A stretch of DNA of 64,000 nucleotides, taken from Flavobacterium sinopsychrotolerans. GTDB taxonomy: Bacteria > Bacteroidota > Bacteroidia > Flavobacteriales > Flavobacteriaceae. Both the position numbers and the translations under genes were made by a program. The notes beneath the pieces are model-generated. The model made no database searches. It saw only the letters and a program-made list of their open reading frames with translations, and had not been told where the DNA came from. Below are positions 27,511-37,371 of the stretch, in pieces. How positions within the stretch are numbered: position 1 is the first letter of the stretch; each line of letters begins with the position of its first letter. The DNA is taken from NCBI RefSeq assembly GCF_900110375.1, contig NZ_FODN01000004.1:237653-301652 (forward strand), given 5' to 3'.

Positions 27511-28839
27511 ATGAAGCACAAAACCGACATAAAATACCGAAAAGAATCCCTTAAAAAATTATTGCATGTCATCACAAAACATGAAGATGCAATTATTAAG
27601 GCATTATACGATGATTTTAAAAAACCTGCCTTTGAAGCTGTTTTAACCGAAACCAATTATGTGATCAGTGATTTAAAAGAAACAATCAAAAACATTGATT
27701 CTTGGGCGAAGCCAAAGAGAGTTTCTGCTTCTTTTTTAAATTTTCCATCATCTGATTTCATTTATAGTGAGCCTTATGGAAATGTACTGATTCTTTCTCC
27801 TTGGAATTATCCGTTTCAATTAGCCATGTGTCCATTAGTTGCAGCAGTTGCAACAGGAAATACTGTCACATTAAAACCATCAGAACTAACTCCAAACACG
27901 GCTGCTATACTCTCAAAAATAATTCGTGAAACTTTTGATATCAAACATGTAGTAGCCATTACAGGAGATGCCACAATAGCACAAAATTTATTGAGCAAAC
28001 GTTGGGATTATATCTTCTTTACAGGAAGCGTAGCAGTTGGAAAAATAGTGGCGAAGGCTGCTGCCGAAAATCTAACACCGGTTACACTGGAATTGGGCGG
28101 AAAAAGTCCTTGTATTGTTGATGAAACGGCTAATTTAGAATTAAGTGCCCGACGAATTGTATGGGGAAAAATCCTAAATGCAGGACAAACATGCGTTGCA
28201 CCTGATTATATTTTGGTACACCATAAAATAAAAGATACTTTAGTGAAATTCCTTATTCAGGAAATTGAAAAAGCACTTGGAACAAATCCGGAAGTATCCC
28301 CTGATTATGCACGAATAATCAATCTGAAAAACTGGCAACGACAATTAAGTTTATTGGAAAATCAAAAAATACTTTTTGGAGGACAATCCAACAGAGATTC
28401 ACTGTTCCTCGCTCCTACTCTGCTAGACGAACCAGAGATGGATAGTTTAGTCATGCAAGAAGAAATTTTTGGACCAATACTCCCATTAATTTCCTACCAA
28501 TCAAAAGCTGATGTTGAAAAAATAATTTTAAGCTTTGAAAAACCATTGTCCTTGTATTTATTCTCCCAAAACAAATCTTTTATTGAAGAAGTTTTGCAAA
28601 AATACTCCTTTGGTGGCGGTTGCATCAATGACACCGTAATTCATCTAGCCAACAATCGCCTGCCTTTTGGCGGTGTGGGGAATTCCGGAATGGGAGCCTA
28701 TCACGGAAAATTAAGTTTTGATATTTTTTCCCATAAAAAAGCTATTGTAAAGAAAGGGACTTGGCTGGATTTACCGATGCGTTATGCTCCATACAAAGAC
28801 AAATTAAAATCCATTAAAAAATTATTAAAATGGTTGTAA
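27511..28839 (+). CDS. NAD(P)-dependent aldehyde dehydrogenase (class 3-like)
   Basis: A 442-residue enzyme oxidising aldehydes to acids. The short N terminus and the overall form fit the ALDH3 type. Visible motifs: SPWNYPFQLAMCPLVAA, TLKPSELTPNTA, FFTGSVAVGKIV (nucleotide loop), LELGGKSPCIV (general-base Glu) and NAGQTCVAPDY (catalytic Cys). The substrate is likely a fatty or aromatic aldehyde, which is inference from the class. It overlaps the nitroreductase gene by 10 bases, so the two are translationally coupled. Confidence 0.93.
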   Translation: MKHKTDIKYRKESLKKLLHVITKHEDAIIKALYDDFKKPAFEAVLTETNYVISDLKETIKNIDSWAKPKRVSASFLNFPSSDFIYSEPYGNVLILSPWNYPFQLAMCPLVAAVATGNTVTLKPSELTPNTAAILSKIIRETFDIKHVVAITGDATIAQNLLSKRWDYIFFTGSVAVGKIVAKAAAENLTPVTLELGGKSPCIVDETANLELSARRIVWGKILNAGQTCVAPDYILVHHKIKDTLVKFLIQEIEKALGTNPEVSPDYARIINLKNWQRQLSLLENQKILFGGQSNRDSLFLAPTLLDEPEMDSLVMQEEIFGPILPLISYQSKADVEKIILSFEKPLSLYLFSQNKSFIEEVLQKYSFGGGCINDTVIHLANNRLPFGGVGNSGMGAYHGKLSFDIFSHKKAIVKKGTWLDLPMRYAPYKDKLKSIKKLLKWL

Positions 28840-29567
28840 CCAATGAAAAATCAGTTAGTGAGGCCATCAAATACAGACGATCTGTCCGAGTTTTTAAAAA
28901 CGAGCCTATTGATGAACAAAAAGTAAAAGAGTGTATTCAGCTTGCAGCACTTGCTCCTACCAGCAGTAACATGCAGCTTTGGGAATTTTATCATGTTGTT
29001 TCTCCCGAAATGATAAAACAAATAGCTACCGCTAGTTTTGACCAGAATGCAGCCAAAACAGCACAACAATTGGTCGTTGTTGTCGCAAGAAAAGATTTAT
29101 GGCGCAAAAGAGTGAAATCGAATATTGATTATTTAAAAAATCAGTACGGTAATAAACCAGAATCCGATTATTCGAAGAGAGAGAAATTTGCTTTAAACTA
29201 TTACCAAAAAATTATTCCTTCGCTTTACTTTGATTTTTTGGGTATTATAGGAATGATAAAGTTTATTGCTTTTCAAATTATCGGACTTTTCAGACCGATA
29301 TACAGACAGGCTCGTCAAAGCGATATGCGTATTGTAGCACAAAAAAGTGCCGGCCTGGCCGCACAAAATTTTATGATCAGTATGGCAGCTATAAACTACG
29401 ATACCTGTCCAATGGAAGGTTTTGATTCGCTGAGGATAAAAAAAATATTGAATTTACCGGCTTCTGCAGAAATAAATATGATTTTAGGCTGTGGAATAAG
29501 AGACGAAAATGGCGTATATGGAGAACGATTCCGAATCCCTTTTGAAGAAATCTATTTTAAAAAATAA
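28830..29567 (+). CDS. Nitroreductase-family flavoprotein
   Basis: A 245-residue FMN-dependent oxidoreductase. The N terminus has AIKYRRSVRVFKNEPID, the Arg-rich FMN-phosphate loop, followed by LAALAPTSSNMQLWEFYHV; the C-terminal part contains AAQNFMISMAAINYDTCPMEGFD and ILGCGIRD, as expected. The insert around residues 90-165 is longer than in small nitroreductases and partly hydrophobic (IIGMIKFIAFQIIGLF). The substrate is unknown. Its ATG lies inside the last codons of the ALDH gene. Confidence 0.9.
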   Translation: MVVTNEKSVSEAIKYRRSVRVFKNEPIDEQKVKECIQLAALAPTSSNMQLWEFYHVVSPEMIKQIATASFDQNAAKTAQQLVVVVARKDLWRKRVKSNIDYLKNQYGNKPESDYSKREKFALNYYQKIIPSLYFDFLGIIGMIKFIAFQIIGLFRPIYRQARQSDMRIVAQKSAGLAAQNFMISMAAINYDTCPMEGFDSLRIKKILNLPASAEINMILGCGIRDENGVYGERFRIPFEEIYFKK

Positions 29568-29595
29568 AAACTAACAAACCAAATTTACCAACCAA

Positions 29596-30378
29596 ATGAA
29601 TAAAAATATACAATACCGAATTGACGAAATAAGAAAGAGCGGATACGCATTAGATTTTGGAAATGTTTTCAACCATGCCTTCGAGAATTATAAAAAAATT
29701 GCACTGTATGGCGGTTTAATGTTGTTTGTTTTTATGATCCTGATGAGTATTTTTGCTATTGTAGCACTCTTTACGTTTTTTGACCCCGAAACTGTTTTAG
29801 AAAAATTAAAAGCTGAAAATTTACAACCCGAAAATTTAACTTTAAACTCCATATTAATATTCTCAGGAGTATCTATTTTATTATCGAGCTTGCTTAGTCC
29901 ATTTTCAGCAGGATTAATAAAAATGGCGTATTGTGCCGAAAGAGATGAAGAATTTCATGTTTCAACCATGTTTGAATATTACAAAGCTACTTATTTTAAG
30001 GAACTATTTATAGCAACATTTTTAATTACTTTATTGAGTACAGGCCTTCCAAAATTATTTGACTATGCCCAAATACCGTTTGTTGGATTCATAATTACAG
30101 TACTTGTAACTTTATTTACGCTAATAACAATCCCGCTTATTATTTTTGGTAATCTGACAGCTATCCAAGCTATCCAAGCCAGTATCTTAATCGTTTCTAA
30201 ACAACCTGTAGTCATATTAGGATTATTTGTTATTGGAATCATAGCCACTTTGGTTGGATTAATTGGATGCTGTATTGGAATCGTTTTTACCATTCCTTTC
30301 ATGTATTCATTATATTATGCTATTTATAGTGAAATAATTGGATTTGAAAAGGAAGATGAACTTGAGGAAATGAAATAA
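29596..30378 (+). CDS. Multi-pass membrane protein, function unknown
   Basis: A 260-residue protein with an N-terminal cytoplasmic segment (RIDEIRKSGYALDFGNVFNHAFENYKKI) and about five to six hydrophobic helices. It ends in a charged tail, EKEDELEEMK. Bacteroidota proteins of this pattern are usually annotated as hypothetical membrane proteins. It contains a short duplicated AIQAIQ from a 9-base tandem repeat. It ends the run of four genes starting at 26143 and is followed directly by a perfect hairpin. Confidence 0.7.
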   Translation: MNKNIQYRIDEIRKSGYALDFGNVFNHAFENYKKIALYGGLMLFVFMILMSIFAIVALFTFFDPETVLEKLKAENLQPENLTLNSILIFSGVSILLSSLLSPFSAGLIKMAYCAERDEEFHVSTMFEYYKATYFKELFIATFLITLLSTGLPKLFDYAQIPFVGFIITVLVTLFTLITIPLIIFGNLTAIQAIQASILIVSKQPVVILGLFVIGIIATLVGLIGCCIGIVFTIPFMYSLYYAIYSEIIGFEKEDELEEMK

Positions 30379-30389
30379 AGGGCTAAATC

Positions 30390-30452
30390 ATTTATTTTTT
30401 AATACAAACCAAAATTTATTTTTAAAATTTTGGTTTGTATTAAAAAATAAAT
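30390..30452. terminator. Perfect 28-bp inverted repeat, terminator
   Basis: Arms 30390-30417 and 30425-30452 are exact reverse complements over 28 bases around a 7-base loop. The centre of the arm is TACAAACCAAAATTT. The outer T-run (30395-30400) and A-run provide the U-tract in either direction. It begins 12 bases after the stop of the preceding gene. Confidence 0.8.
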
Positions 30453-30522
30453 CTTATATTGATTGTGATACAAAGATTGAATCCTAAATCTAATCTTTTA
30501 AACCTGATAAAAATTTCCTATC

Positions 30523-33500
30523 GTGTTGTACTATAGCCTACTGACTATTTTTAACTCAAAATTGATTTTATTTTGGGCGTTTATTTTTTTTACCTGGAAT
30601 AATCTTTTACTGATTATCATACCTATTTTATTCATATTTTTAGGATCTGAGGTTTATAAAATAAAAGCAACTTTAAAGAGTAAATTATTAGAAAATGGGA
30701 CCGAAACAATATACAAAAATAAAGAGTACCAACTTTATCTACTCTTTTTGGGTATCATACTGCCATCCTTTGAAATTATCTTTGAGATTTTTAAAATTAG
30801 ACCTGAGAGTTTATTAATTCCCAATTGCAGTATTGGATTATTTCTGTTTATACTTTATCTGTTAAGTACTAAATATGCTATTGTTTTTAAAAACATTAAA
30901 ACAATATTCATCACTTTGTTTCTGTTTTATTTTTGTTTTATCTCCAGAAACTTAATTCATTCGCCCAGCGATACGATTCCTATTGTAGGTTTTATAGTTA
31001 GTTTTTTCTTTTCGTACAGCATTTTAAAACCCAGAAAACTGTATTGGTATTTTGTAACGGCGGTTTTCACATTTTATGTAGTACTATTTCTTTTCGAATT
31101 GGTGCCTTTAAAAACTAATATCGCACTTGCCGTCTATTCTGTTATAATTCTGATTATCAATTACATTCAATACATATCGTTATTGAATGTTGAAGTCGAA
31201 ACGCGTTTTAACAATCAAATCATTAACAAAGGAAATTCCCTTATTCTGGCAACAAATAAAAAAGGTGAAATTGTTTTTTGCAGTGAAAATGTAAAATCAA
31301 TTTTAGGATATACCGTTGATGAGGTTATGGGTTTAGGTTATTGGGCAGCCACAGAAGACAAACATTTTTATGAGGAGGCTCATCAAACGAAAATTAAGGT
31401 TGATCGGATATTTATCCGTAAAATTAAATGTAAAAATGGAGAATACAAACACATACAATGGAACGATAAACAATTTTCCTCCAATTTAATTATAGGAATT
31501 GGTCAGGATGTAACTAATGAAATAAACGTACAAAATCAATATAAAAACTTAATTCAAACAGCAACTGATATTATTTTTGAAGTGGATGATGATGGTAACT
31601 TTACTTTTGTAAATGACTTCACCATGATGATTTTAGGTTATGAAGAGCAGGAAATCCTATTTAGAAATTATTGCGAATTCATAAGAACGGATTACATCGA
31701 TGAGATGATGCGTTTTTATCGAAATTTAGAAGAAAACGAAAATGATTTTCCAACTATTGAAATTCCTATATTCAAAAAGAATGGAGAAATCGTATGGATT
31801 TCTCAAAAGGTAATTATCCGTAGAAATGATTCTTACAAAGTAATTGGCTACTCTGGAATTGCCAGAGACATTACAAAATTAAAAGACATCGAAGCTGAAC
31901 ATAAAATACGCCAGAAAAAAGTTGAAGAATACGATAAAACAATTAAAAAACTATCAACTACTAACTTTAGCAATTATAAAAACATAGATCTCAGTGTGAT
32001 GCAAATCATTGAATCAGCGGCGAAAGTTTCTAAATGCAATCGGGTAAGTTATTGGAAATACTCTGAAGATCGTATTATTTGTGAAAATTTATATGATTTA
32101 GATACGAATGTGTTTAGTAAAGGATATGTTTTAGAAAAGGAAAAATATCCCATCTATTTTGAATCTATAAAAAGTAAAAAACAAATTAGTGCGCCAGATG
32201 TTTTCAATAAATTGGAACTGTCTGAATTTGTAGAGGATTATTTTTTAAAATATGATATCAAATCGCAACTTGATATTCCTATTTTTATTAATGGTGAATT
32301 ATCAGGAACCATAAGCTTTGAAACAGAAAAAAACATCAGAAACTGGGATAATGATGATATCAATTTTGCCCGAACAATTTCGGATATTATATCCCTGACA
32401 ATGATTTCGCACAGCCGATATGAAACCGAAAAGAAATTAGAATATAAGAGTGAACTGCTTTCTGCAATGACACTATGTGCAGAAAAATTTTTAAACAGTA
32501 ACGATATTAATGCTATTTTCTCTGATGTCCTTGTTATAATGGGTAAGGCAACCAAATCCCACAGAGCGTATTACTATGAAAATGATGCAAACACTGGATT
32601 AATAAGTCAAAAATACAGATGGTTAATCCATAATTTAAAACTAACGGAAAACAATGTAAAGCTTCAGAATTTACCACACGAGTACTTTGAAGAATTATTA
32701 ACTCCGCTTTTGAATAATAAAATTTATGAAGCAGTAATTCCAAAGATTGAAAATGTTTCTTTGAGAAATAAATTAGCTCATGTTGATGTAGTTTCTCTAA
32801 TCCTTTTTCCAATTTTTGTAAAAAACAAATTTCATGGATTCTTAGGATTTGACGACACCAAAAATGAAAGGCTCTGGTCAGAAGATGAAGTCAATATTTT
32901 ACAAACATTAGCACGTAATATTGCTTCTTCGATTGAGCGAATTAAAAATGAAACCAATATTTATGAAAGTGAAGAGAAATTTAGACTCTTAGCAAATAAT
33001 ATACCCGGCACCGTTTATCTATCAAATTATGATGAAAGTAATACAAAGATTTATATCAATGATGAAATTGAAAAACTGACCGGCTATCCAAAATCAGATT
33101 TCCTTAGTAACAAACTATCTTTCATCGATTTAATTCATCCAGAAGATAAAACAAGTACTATTGCAGCACAAAAAAATGCAACAGATAATAAAATAGCTAT
33201 TCATTTAACCTATCGAATTATACACAAGAACAAGCATATTGTTTGGGTGGAAGAATTTGGAGATGTGATTTATAAAGAAGGAAAAATTGCATTTATTGAA
33301 GGTATTTTTATTGATATTACAGAAAGAAAACAAACTGAAACTGTGATTCAAGAAAAAGAATTAGCGGAAGCGGCGAACAAAGCAAAATCTGAGTTTCTGG
33401 CTAATATGAGTCATGAAATTAGGACTCCATTAAATGGAATCATTGGTTTTACTGATTTATTGATGAAAACGAATCTTGAAGAAACGCAAGAGAAATATTT

Positions 33501-34530
33501 AACAACCGTCAATCAATCGGCACATTCCTTATTAGACATTATTAATGATATTTTAGATTTCTCAAAAATTGAAGCCGGAAAACTGGACTTATATATTGAA
33601 AAATATGATATTAAAGAAATGTTGAGTCAGGTCATTGATTTGATATTATATGAATCAAACCATAAAAATTTGATTTTAGAACTTACTATCGCGCCAGATA
33701 TACCCAACTATTTTTGGGTGGATAGTGTTCGTTTAAAACAAATATTGATCAATTTATTGGCAAATGCTGTAAAATTCACCAAAAAAGGCTCTATAAAATT
33801 AGAAGTTTCCGTTATTGAAAAAATAGATGAGGTGAATGCTACAATTCGCTTCGCAGTTATAGATACCGGAATCGGAATATTGGAAGAAAATAAAAAGAAA
33901 ATATTTCAAGCTTTTTCTCAAGAAGATAGCTCAACAACGCGAAAATTTGGTGGTACCGGACTAGGGTTAACAATTTCAAACAAATTGTTAGGCCTGATGA
34001 ATAGTCATTTACAATTGAAAAGCACTATAGAATTAGGCAGCACTTTTTATTTTGATTTAAATTTAAAAACTAGTAATCAACCAATAGTAAACAATACAAT
34101 AGTTGATGCTAATGTTGATGCCATTAAAAAAAATGAAAGTGAAATTATCAAAAATATAAAAGGAACTACTGTAATGATTGTCGAGGATAATAAAGTAAAT
34201 ATGTTATTACTCAAAACAATTATTAAAAAACTACTGATAAATCCTGCTATTTTTGAAATTATAAACGGTAAAGAAGCTGTAGAACAATTTGAAACCATAA
34301 ATCCAGATATTATTTTCATGGATATCCAAATGCCAATCATGAATGGATATGAAGCCACAAAATTGATTCGGAATTTGAAATCAGGACAGAACGTACCTAT
34401 AATTGCAATAACTGCCGGTACAGAAAAAGAAGAAAAGGAAAAATGTCTTAATGCAGGAATGAATGATTACATTCCAAAACCAATAATCAAAGGAATCATT
34501 GAAGAAACATTTTTGAAATGGGTAAACTAA
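30523..34530 (+). CDS. Hybrid sensor histidine kinase / response regulator with PAS and GAF domains
   Basis: A 1335-residue membrane-bound hybrid kinase. About eight hydrophobic segments fill residues 1-220. A PAS domain follows (about 230-335), then a second PAS (345-465), two GAF-like domains (about 485-640 and 655-815) and a third PAS (830-945). HisKA has [17 protein letters not shown] with phospho-acceptor H964. The HATPase has [19 protein letters not shown] and GGTGLGL. The receiver domain has IVEDNKVN and phospho-acceptor D1267 in FMDIQMP, plus the Lys in YIPKP. There is no DNA-binding output domain, so an external partner is expected. The start is GTG at 30523; no in-frame ATG lies nearby. 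Confidence 0.92.
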   Translation: MLYYSLLTIFNSKLILFWAFIFFTWNNLLLIIIPILFIFLGSEVYKIKATLKSKLLENGTETIYKNKEYQLYLLFLGIILPSFEIIFEIFKIRPESLLIPNCSIGLFLFILYLLSTKYAIVFKNIKTIFITLFLFYFCFISRNLIHSPSDTIPIVGFIVSFFFSYSILKPRKLYWYFVTAVFTFYVVLFLFELVPLKTNIALAVYSVIILIINYIQYISLLNVEVETRFNNQIINKGNSLILATNKKGEIVFCSENVKSILGYTVDEVMGLGYWAATEDKHFYEEAHQTKIKVDRIFIRKIKCKNGEYKHIQWNDKQFSSNLIIGIGQDVTNEINVQNQYKNLIQTATDIIFEVDDDGNFTFVNDFTMMILGYEEQEILFRNYCEFIRTDYIDEMMRFYRNLEENENDFPTIEIPIFKKNGEIVWISQKVIIRRNDSYKVIGYSGIARDITKLKDIEAEHKIRQKKVEEYDKTIKKLSTTNFSNYKNIDLSVMQIIESAAKVSKCNRVSYWKYSEDRIICENLYDLDTNVFSKGYVLEKEKYPIYFESIKSKKQISAPDVFNKLELSEFVEDYFLKYDIKSQLDIPIFINGELSGTISFETEKNIRNWDNDDINFARTISDIISLTMISHSRYETEKKLEYKSELLSAMTLCAEKFLNSNDINAIFSDVLVIMGKATKSHRAYYYENDANTGLISQKYRWLIHNLKLTENNVKLQNLPHEYFEELLTPLLNNKIYEAVIPKIENVSLRNKLAHVDVVSLILFPIFVKNKFHGFLGFDDTKNERLWSEDEVNILQTLARNIASSIERIKNETNIYESEEKFRLLANNIPGTVYLSNYDESNTKIYINDEIEKLTGYPKSDFLSNKLSFIDLIHPEDKTSTIAAQKNATDNKIAIHLTYRIIHKNKHIVWVEEFGDVIYKEGKIAFIEGIFIDITERKQTETVIQEKELAEAANKAKSEFLANMSHEIRTPLNGIIGFTDLLMKTNLEETQEKYLTTVNQSAHSLLDIINDILDFSKIEAGKLDLYIEKYDIKEMLSQVIDLILYESNHKNLILELTIAPDIPNYFWVDSVRLKQILINLLANAVKFTKKGSIKLEVSVIEKIDEVNATIRFAVIDTGIGILEENKKKIFQAFSQEDSSTTRKFGGTGLGLTISNKLLGLMNSHLQLKSTIELGSTFYFDLNLKTSNQPIVNNTIVDANVDAIKKNESEIIKNIKGTTVMIVEDNKVNMLLLKTIIKKLLINPAIFEIINGKEAVEQFETINPDIIFMDIQMPIMNGYEATKLIRNLKSGQNVPIIAITAGTEKEEKEKCLNAGMNDYIPKPIIKGIIEETFLKWVN

Positions 34531-34609
34531 CCCAATCAAAAAATCATTAATTATTGTTTTAAAATATGTAATTTTATATTCTAAAACACAACAACTAAAA
34601 TAACAGATT

Positions 34610-35470
34610 ATGAAATGGAGTGGCAGACGTCAAAGTGAAAATTTTGAAGACCGAAGAGGGATGTCTTCTGGTGGAAAAACAATTATAGGAGGTGGTATCA
34701 TTGGTATAATTATCTTGTTACTAAACACTTTTGGTGGAGAAAACGTCCAAATGCTTACGCCAATATTGGAACAAATGAATGGAGGAAATGGCGCTCCTAC
34801 TGAACAAAGAGACTTAACTGCCGCCGAAATTGAAGAAGGCAAATTCATAGAAGCCATATTGGTAGATACCGAAGATGTTTGGGGAAAAATATTTCAGGAA
34901 AATAATATGCAGTATGAAAGACCAAATTTAGTATTGTTCAACCAGGCTGTGGAAACGGAGTGCGGTAATGCTACCTCTGCTTCGGGACCTTTTTATTGTC
35001 CAGCGGACCAAAAAGTATATATGGATTTAACATTTTTTGAAGAACTGAAGACAAAATTTGGTGCGCAAGGAGGCGATTTTGCAACAGCTTATGTAATTGC
35101 CCATGAAATTGGTCATCACGTGCAAACCTTGCTTGGCACTTCTGCTAAAATGAGACAAATGCAGGAAGGAAAAAGCCAGGCTGAGGCCAATAAATTATCG
35201 GTTGCTCTGGAATTGCAAGCTGATTTTTATGCGGGTGTTTGGACGCATTACAATCAAAAAATGAATAATTTCTTGGAAGAAGGCGATATTGATGAAGCAT
35301 TAAGTGCGGCTCACGCGGTTGGTGATGATGCAATTCAGGCCAAAATTCAAGGACATATTGTTCCGGAATCTTTTACGCATGGAACTTCGGCGCAACGTAA
35401 AGCGTGGTTTATGAAAGGATATAAATCCGGTGACATCAATCAAGGCGATACTTTTGCAGAAATAAGATAA
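34610..35470 (+). CDS. ypfJ: Neutral zinc metallopeptidase, YpfJ family
   Basis: A 286-residue membrane-anchored protein of the putative zinc metallopeptidase family. The start KWSGRRQSENFEDRRG and the single helix GGGIIGIIILLLNTFGG are typical. The zinc site is AHEIGHHVQ near residue 164 (HExxH). ELQADFYAGVW supplies the third ligand region. FGAQGGDFATAYV and SFTHGTSAQRKAWF are further family landmarks. The physiological substrate is not known. It is followed by a clean terminator. Confidence 0.93.
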   Translation: MKWSGRRQSENFEDRRGMSSGGKTIIGGGIIGIIILLLNTFGGENVQMLTPILEQMNGGNGAPTEQRDLTAAEIEEGKFIEAILVDTEDVWGKIFQENNMQYERPNLVLFNQAVETECGNATSASGPFYCPADQKVYMDLTFFEELKTKFGAQGGDFATAYVIAHEIGHHVQTLLGTSAKMRQMQEGKSQAEANKLSVALELQADFYAGVWTHYNQKMNNFLEEGDIDEALSAAHAVGDDAIQAKIQGHIVPESFTHGTSAQRKAWFMKGYKSGDINQGDTFAEIR

Positions 35471-35491
35471 ATTTCAAATCAATAAGAATTT

Positions 35492-35518
35492 AAAAATCGG
35501 GATATAGTCCCGATTTTT
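35492..35518 (+). terminator. Rho-independent terminator after ypfJ
   Basis: AAAAATCGGGA / TCCCGATTTTT form an 11-base stem around TATAG, followed by further T residues. It lies 22 bases after the stop codon. Confidence 0.9.
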
Positions 35519-35574
35519 TTTGGGCTATATTTAAACAAATCAAGGCAATCAAAAGCACATCGGAAAATTAACTG

Positions 35575-35582
35575 TACCTTTG
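35575..35582 (+). promoter_or_regulatory. -7 promoter box of the DEAD-box helicase gene
   Basis: TACCTTTG is a perfect TAnnTTTG. The -33 region is not clear. Transcription from about 35589 gives a leader of nearly 50 bases that contains the hairpin at 35613-35631. Confidence 0.6.
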
Positions 35583-35612
35583 CGCCCAATTAAAAAAGTA
35601 ACCTAAATACTA

Positions 35613-35631
35613 GTGTTTACTTTATAAACAC
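35613..35631 (+). promoter_or_regulatory. Leader hairpin just before the helicase start codon
   Basis: GTGTTTA (35613-35619) pairs perfectly with TAAACAC (35625-35631), ending 5 bases before the ATG at 35637. A stem this near the start could modulate ribosome access, for instance with temperature. That role is inference. Confidence 0.35.
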
Positions 35632-35636
35632 CATTT

Positions 35637-36926
35637 ATGTCATTTAACTCATTAGGTTTATCTGATGCTTTACTTAAAGCCATCAGCAAAAAAGGGTACA
35701 CAACTCCCTCTCCAATACAACAAAAAGCAATTCCCCCAATATTAGAAGGTAAAGATGTTTTAGCGTCTGCACAAACAGGAACAGGAAAAACAGCCGGTTT
35801 TACATTACCTATTTTACAAATATTATCACAGGGTCAACAATTGAGACAAAGACCTATTCGTGCCTTAATATTAACACCAACAAGAGAATTAGCCGCACAA
35901 ATATTAGCCAACATCAAGGAATACAGTGTATTTTTAGACTTAAAAAGCACCGTTATTTTTGGTGGTGTAAACCAGAATCCCCAGGTAACGCAATTGCGTC
36001 AGGGTGTCGATATTTTAGTGGCCACACCAGGTCGGTTAATCGATTTGCAAAACCAAGGTTTAATATCACTTGCCAAAGTTGAAATTTTAGTTTTAGATGA
36101 AGCTGACCGTATGCTAGACATGGGTTTCGTACGAGACATTGAGCGCATTATAAAAGTATTGCCTACAAAAAGACAAAATTTACTATTTTCGGCAACCTTC
36201 TCAACAGACATCAAGAAATTGGCGATGGGCATTTTGCACCATCCCGTTCATGTAGAAGCAACACCGGAAAACACAACCGTGGATGCTATTACTCAAATAA
36301 TATATCCTGTTGCCAAAGAGAAAAAAACTGAACTGATCATTAAACTGATTACCGAAGGAAACTGGAAACAAATTTTGGTTTTCACCCGTACCAAACAAGG
36401 CGCCAACAAACTGACTGAAAGCATGATTAGTGCCGGAATCAAAGCAGCAGCCATTCACGGAAACAAAGGTCAGGGAGCAAGAACCAAAGCCTTGGCGGGT
36501 TTCAAAGACGGAAGCCTAACCGCTTTAGTCGCTACCGATATTGCGGCCAGAGGTCTGGATATTCCATTGTTGCCGCATGTGGTCAATTTTGAATTGCCTA
36601 ACATTCCTGAGGATTACGTTCACCGAATTGGTCGTACAGGAAGAGCTGGAGCCAATGGGGAAGCTATTTCGTTATTCAGTCCGGATGAAACGGTTTTTTT
36701 ACGTGATATCGAAAAATTAGTGGGTTTGAATTTGCCTAAAGAAAACATCAAAGGCTTCGAACCCGATCCTAACGCTTCCAAAGAGCCAATTAAACAAGGA
36801 CAAGGAAGACAACAACGCGATTCAACTCCGCGAAAACCAAAAACAGACACCACAAACCGAAGTAGCAATAACAGTTTTGGTCCAAGACGTCCGAGTCAAA
36901 GTAATGACAGACGTTCTAATAGATAA
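35637..36926 (+). CDS. DEAD-box ATP-dependent RNA helicase (RhlE-like)
   Basis: A 429-residue RNA helicase acting in ribosome assembly or RNA turnover. All core motifs are present in order: Q-motif region ([17 protein letters not shown]), [13 protein letters not shown] (I), PTRELAAQI (Ia), [13 protein letters not shown] (II, DEAD), FSATF (III), [13 protein letters not shown] (V) and [10 protein letters not shown] (VI). The C-terminal 60 residues are a basic Arg/Asn/Ser-rich tail ([13 protein letters not shown]), as in RhlE-like proteins. It has a separate promoter and a short leader hairpin. Confidence 0.93.
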   Translation: MSFNSLGLSDALLKAISKKGYTTPSPIQQKAIPPILEGKDVLASAQTGTGKTAGFTLPILQILSQGQQLRQRPIRALILTPTRELAAQILANIKEYSVFLDLKSTVIFGGVNQNPQVTQLRQGVDILVATPGRLIDLQNQGLISLAKVEILVLDEADRMLDMGFVRDIERIIKVLPTKRQNLLFSATFSTDIKKLAMGILHHPVHVEATPENTTVDAITQIIYPVAKEKKTELIIKLITEGNWKQILVFTRTKQGANKLTESMISAGIKAAAIHGNKGQGARTKALAGFKDGSLTALVATDIAARGLDIPLLPHVVNFELPNIPEDYVHRIGRTGRAGANGEAISLFSPDETVFLRDIEKLVGLNLPKENIKGFEPDPNASKEPIKQGQGRQQRDSTPRKPKTDTTNRSSNNSFGPRRPSQSNDRRSNR

Positions 36927-36979
36927 TTAACTTTTGTTCTTTTAGGAGCAGAACGAGTTCGTTTTTTAATAACGTATTT

Positions 36980-37052
36980 CCCGCTATTCATTACAAACCT
37001 AGTAAGAGCTGAACACCAGCTCTTACTAGGTTTTTCATTTCTATCGGGGCTA
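36980..37052. repeat. Palindromic intergenic element, conserved ends (copy 2); terminator of the helicase gene
   Basis: It begins CCCGCTATTC (36980-36989) and ends TATCGGGGCTA (37042-37052), the same ends as the element at 2663-2730. Inside is an unrelated perfect 16-base hairpin (AAACCTAGTAAGAGCT, 36995-37010, with 37018-37033) followed by T5. The rest of the 36927-37371 gap has no gene, only AT-rich sequence and the repeat end at 37225-37239. Confidence 0.65.
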
Positions 37053-37224
37053 TTGAGAACGTTTTTACTTTCAAAATACCATTTTGCAAATTCATCCCTT
37101 AAATCTATTATAACTAGATGATTTGTAAGAAAAAAACAATATATTTGGGATAAATAGTATGACTGTCACAATACCTATCTACAGTAAATTGGGTGGCTTT
37201 GTATGATTTTGTTAGACCTATAAA

Positions 37225-37239
37225 CTAGTGGCGGTAATT
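37225..37239 (+). repeat. Right-end-like motif of the attC-like element, before the SMEK gene
   Basis: CTAGTGGCGGTAATT resembles GTTGGTGGCAATT before the SIR2 gene and GTTAGCCGCCATT at the end of element A. It lies 133 bases before the SMEK gene start. It is a short motif, so this is tentative. Confidence 0.35.
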
Positions 37240-37371
37240 CAACATATTAATACCAAATTGACTCCTTCAGCTAACGGAAGAAAGTGAAAAATTTGGAAAA
37301 ATATTAGAAAAAATTACTATTCAAAAATCATTGATTTTAAAAACTCAAAAAATGTTAGTTAGAATTATAAT

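Noticed and set aside
30160..30185. Tandem 9-base repeat in the membrane protein gene
   Set aside because: Only two copies, in frame (AIQAIQ), with no sign of slippage-driven variation.
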